Source of the DNA: Phycisphaerales bacterium
GTDB lineage: Bacteria; Planctomycetota; Phycisphaerae; Phycisphaerales; UBA1924
NCBI GenBank assembly: GCA_029260495.1
Contig: JAJDDD010000020.1
Coordinates: forward strand, 1-64,000
DNA length: 64,000 nt
Reading direction: 5' to 3'
Shown here: piece after piece, positions 63,712 through 64,000 of the stretch
How the letters are laid out: every line of letters begins with the position of its first letter
How positions within the stretch are numbered: position 1 is the stretch's first letter
Made by a program: the position numbers and the translations under genes
The notes under the pieces: model-generated
Told to the model about the DNA's origin: nothing
The model's database searches: none
What the model saw: only the letters and a program-made list of their open reading frames with translations

Positions 63712-64000
63712 CTAAATCCGCTTGGACATCGCCCGCTGGATGTCTCGTTCATCCTCGCGCTTGCGGAGGTCTTCGCGCTTGTCTGAGCGGCGCTTCCCCC
63801 GGGCGACCGCCACCTGCAGCTTAATGCGCCCATCCTTGAAATACATCTTCAGCGGCACCAGCGTCACGCCTTTGCCCGCAGACTCCATCACAAGCTTCTC
63901 CATCTCGCGCTTGTGAGCAAGAAGCCGCCGGGGACGAGTGGGTTTGTGATTGTGGGCGGTCGCGGGGGGATATTCCGCAATGTGAGCGCCGATCAGCGTC
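63712..64000 (-). CDS. smpB: SsrA-binding protein SmpB (5' end outside window)
   Basis: SmpB binds tmRNA and brings it to stalled ribosomes for trans-translation. The visible part, about 96 residues to the stop, contains LIGAHIAEYPPATAHNHKPTRPRRLLAH (residues just inside the right edge), LVPLKMYFKDGRIKLQVAVARGKR and the basic tail DKREDLRKREDERDIQRAM that enters the mRNA channel, all diagnostic. About 50-60 N-terminal residues should lie beyond position 64,000. The TPR gene follows after about 90 bp. Confidence 0.93.
   Translation of the reverse strand, partial: TLIGAHIAEYPPATAHNHKPTRPRRLLAHKREMEKLVMESAGKGVTLVPLKMYFKDGRIKLQVAVARGKRRSDKREDLRKREDERDIQRAMSKRI

Overview
The window reads as planctomycetal DNA in two compositionally different halves that meet next to a 23S-5S rRNA gene pair. 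Positions 1 to about 42,500 look like Pirellulales: roughly 50% G+C by eye, a PEP-CTERM protein with a DFDQDGDVDGGD-type repeat, a protease with an LEDR-x-x-MSA (LEPR-XLL-like) N-terminus, and a 23S-5S pair with no 16S beside it. Positions about 42,500 to 64,000 look like Phycisphaerae: visibly more G+C-rich, an LNGDG...LLGAWG C-terminal repeat, and core genes (pyrG, smpB, kdsB, an S1 protein). The switch at an rRNA gene raises the possibility of a chimeric metagenomic assembly, so gene order across about 42,200-42,670 should not be taken as established.

Region 1 (1-6,400): two tandem sodium:solute symporter paralogues (the first cut by the window edge) and a convergent secreted TIM-barrel-like protein. 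Region 2 (6,600-32,450): a large exopolysaccharide/O-antigen-like locus built as two divergent blocks around 16,541-16,681. The leftward block has a UDP-sugar dehydrogenase, a Wza-type exporter, a Wzc-type tyrosine autokinase, a Wzy/ligase with a TPR tail and a CapD/FlaA1-type dehydratase. The rightward block has an epimerase, a WbpB/WbpD/WbpE set, a Wzx-like flippase, a second Wzy-like protein, a coupled AAC(3)-like acetyltransferase and ceramidase-like amidase, a GT4 glycosyltransferase, a PglC-type phosphoglycosyl transferase fused to a methyltransferase, a second aminotransferase, a TylF-like methyltransferase and a split transketolase. WbpA with WbpB, WbpE and WbpD can make UDP-2,3-diacetamido-2,3-dideoxy-glucuronic acid.

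Region 3 (32,450-38,420): a subtilisin-like protease, a dockerin/PEP-CTERM protein, then a small island (XRE regulator, unknown 107-residue protein, HEPN-like protein). A decayed second copy of the 5S gene and its terminator lies on one side of the island, and the intact 5S and terminator on the other. Region 4 (38,419-42,630): 5S and 23S rRNA on the minus strand. The 23S gene carries a 723-nt group I intron at the position equivalent to E. coli 1931, with a LAGLIDADG endonuclease gene in P8. A strong promoter lies at 42,599-42,626.

Region 5 (42,667-64,000): a three-gene operon with a PilM-PilN fusion and two membrane-anchored partners; an S1-domain protein; a secreted LVIVD-repeat protein with a Cys-Gly tract; a Phe-Gly-rich low-complexity protein; pyrG coupled to a YjbQ protein; an M1 aminopeptidase with HEAT repeats; a secreted protein with a degenerate transglutaminase-like core; and an smpB-TPR-kdsB operon that runs off the right edge. 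No tRNA, 16S rRNA, CRISPR array or transposase was seen.
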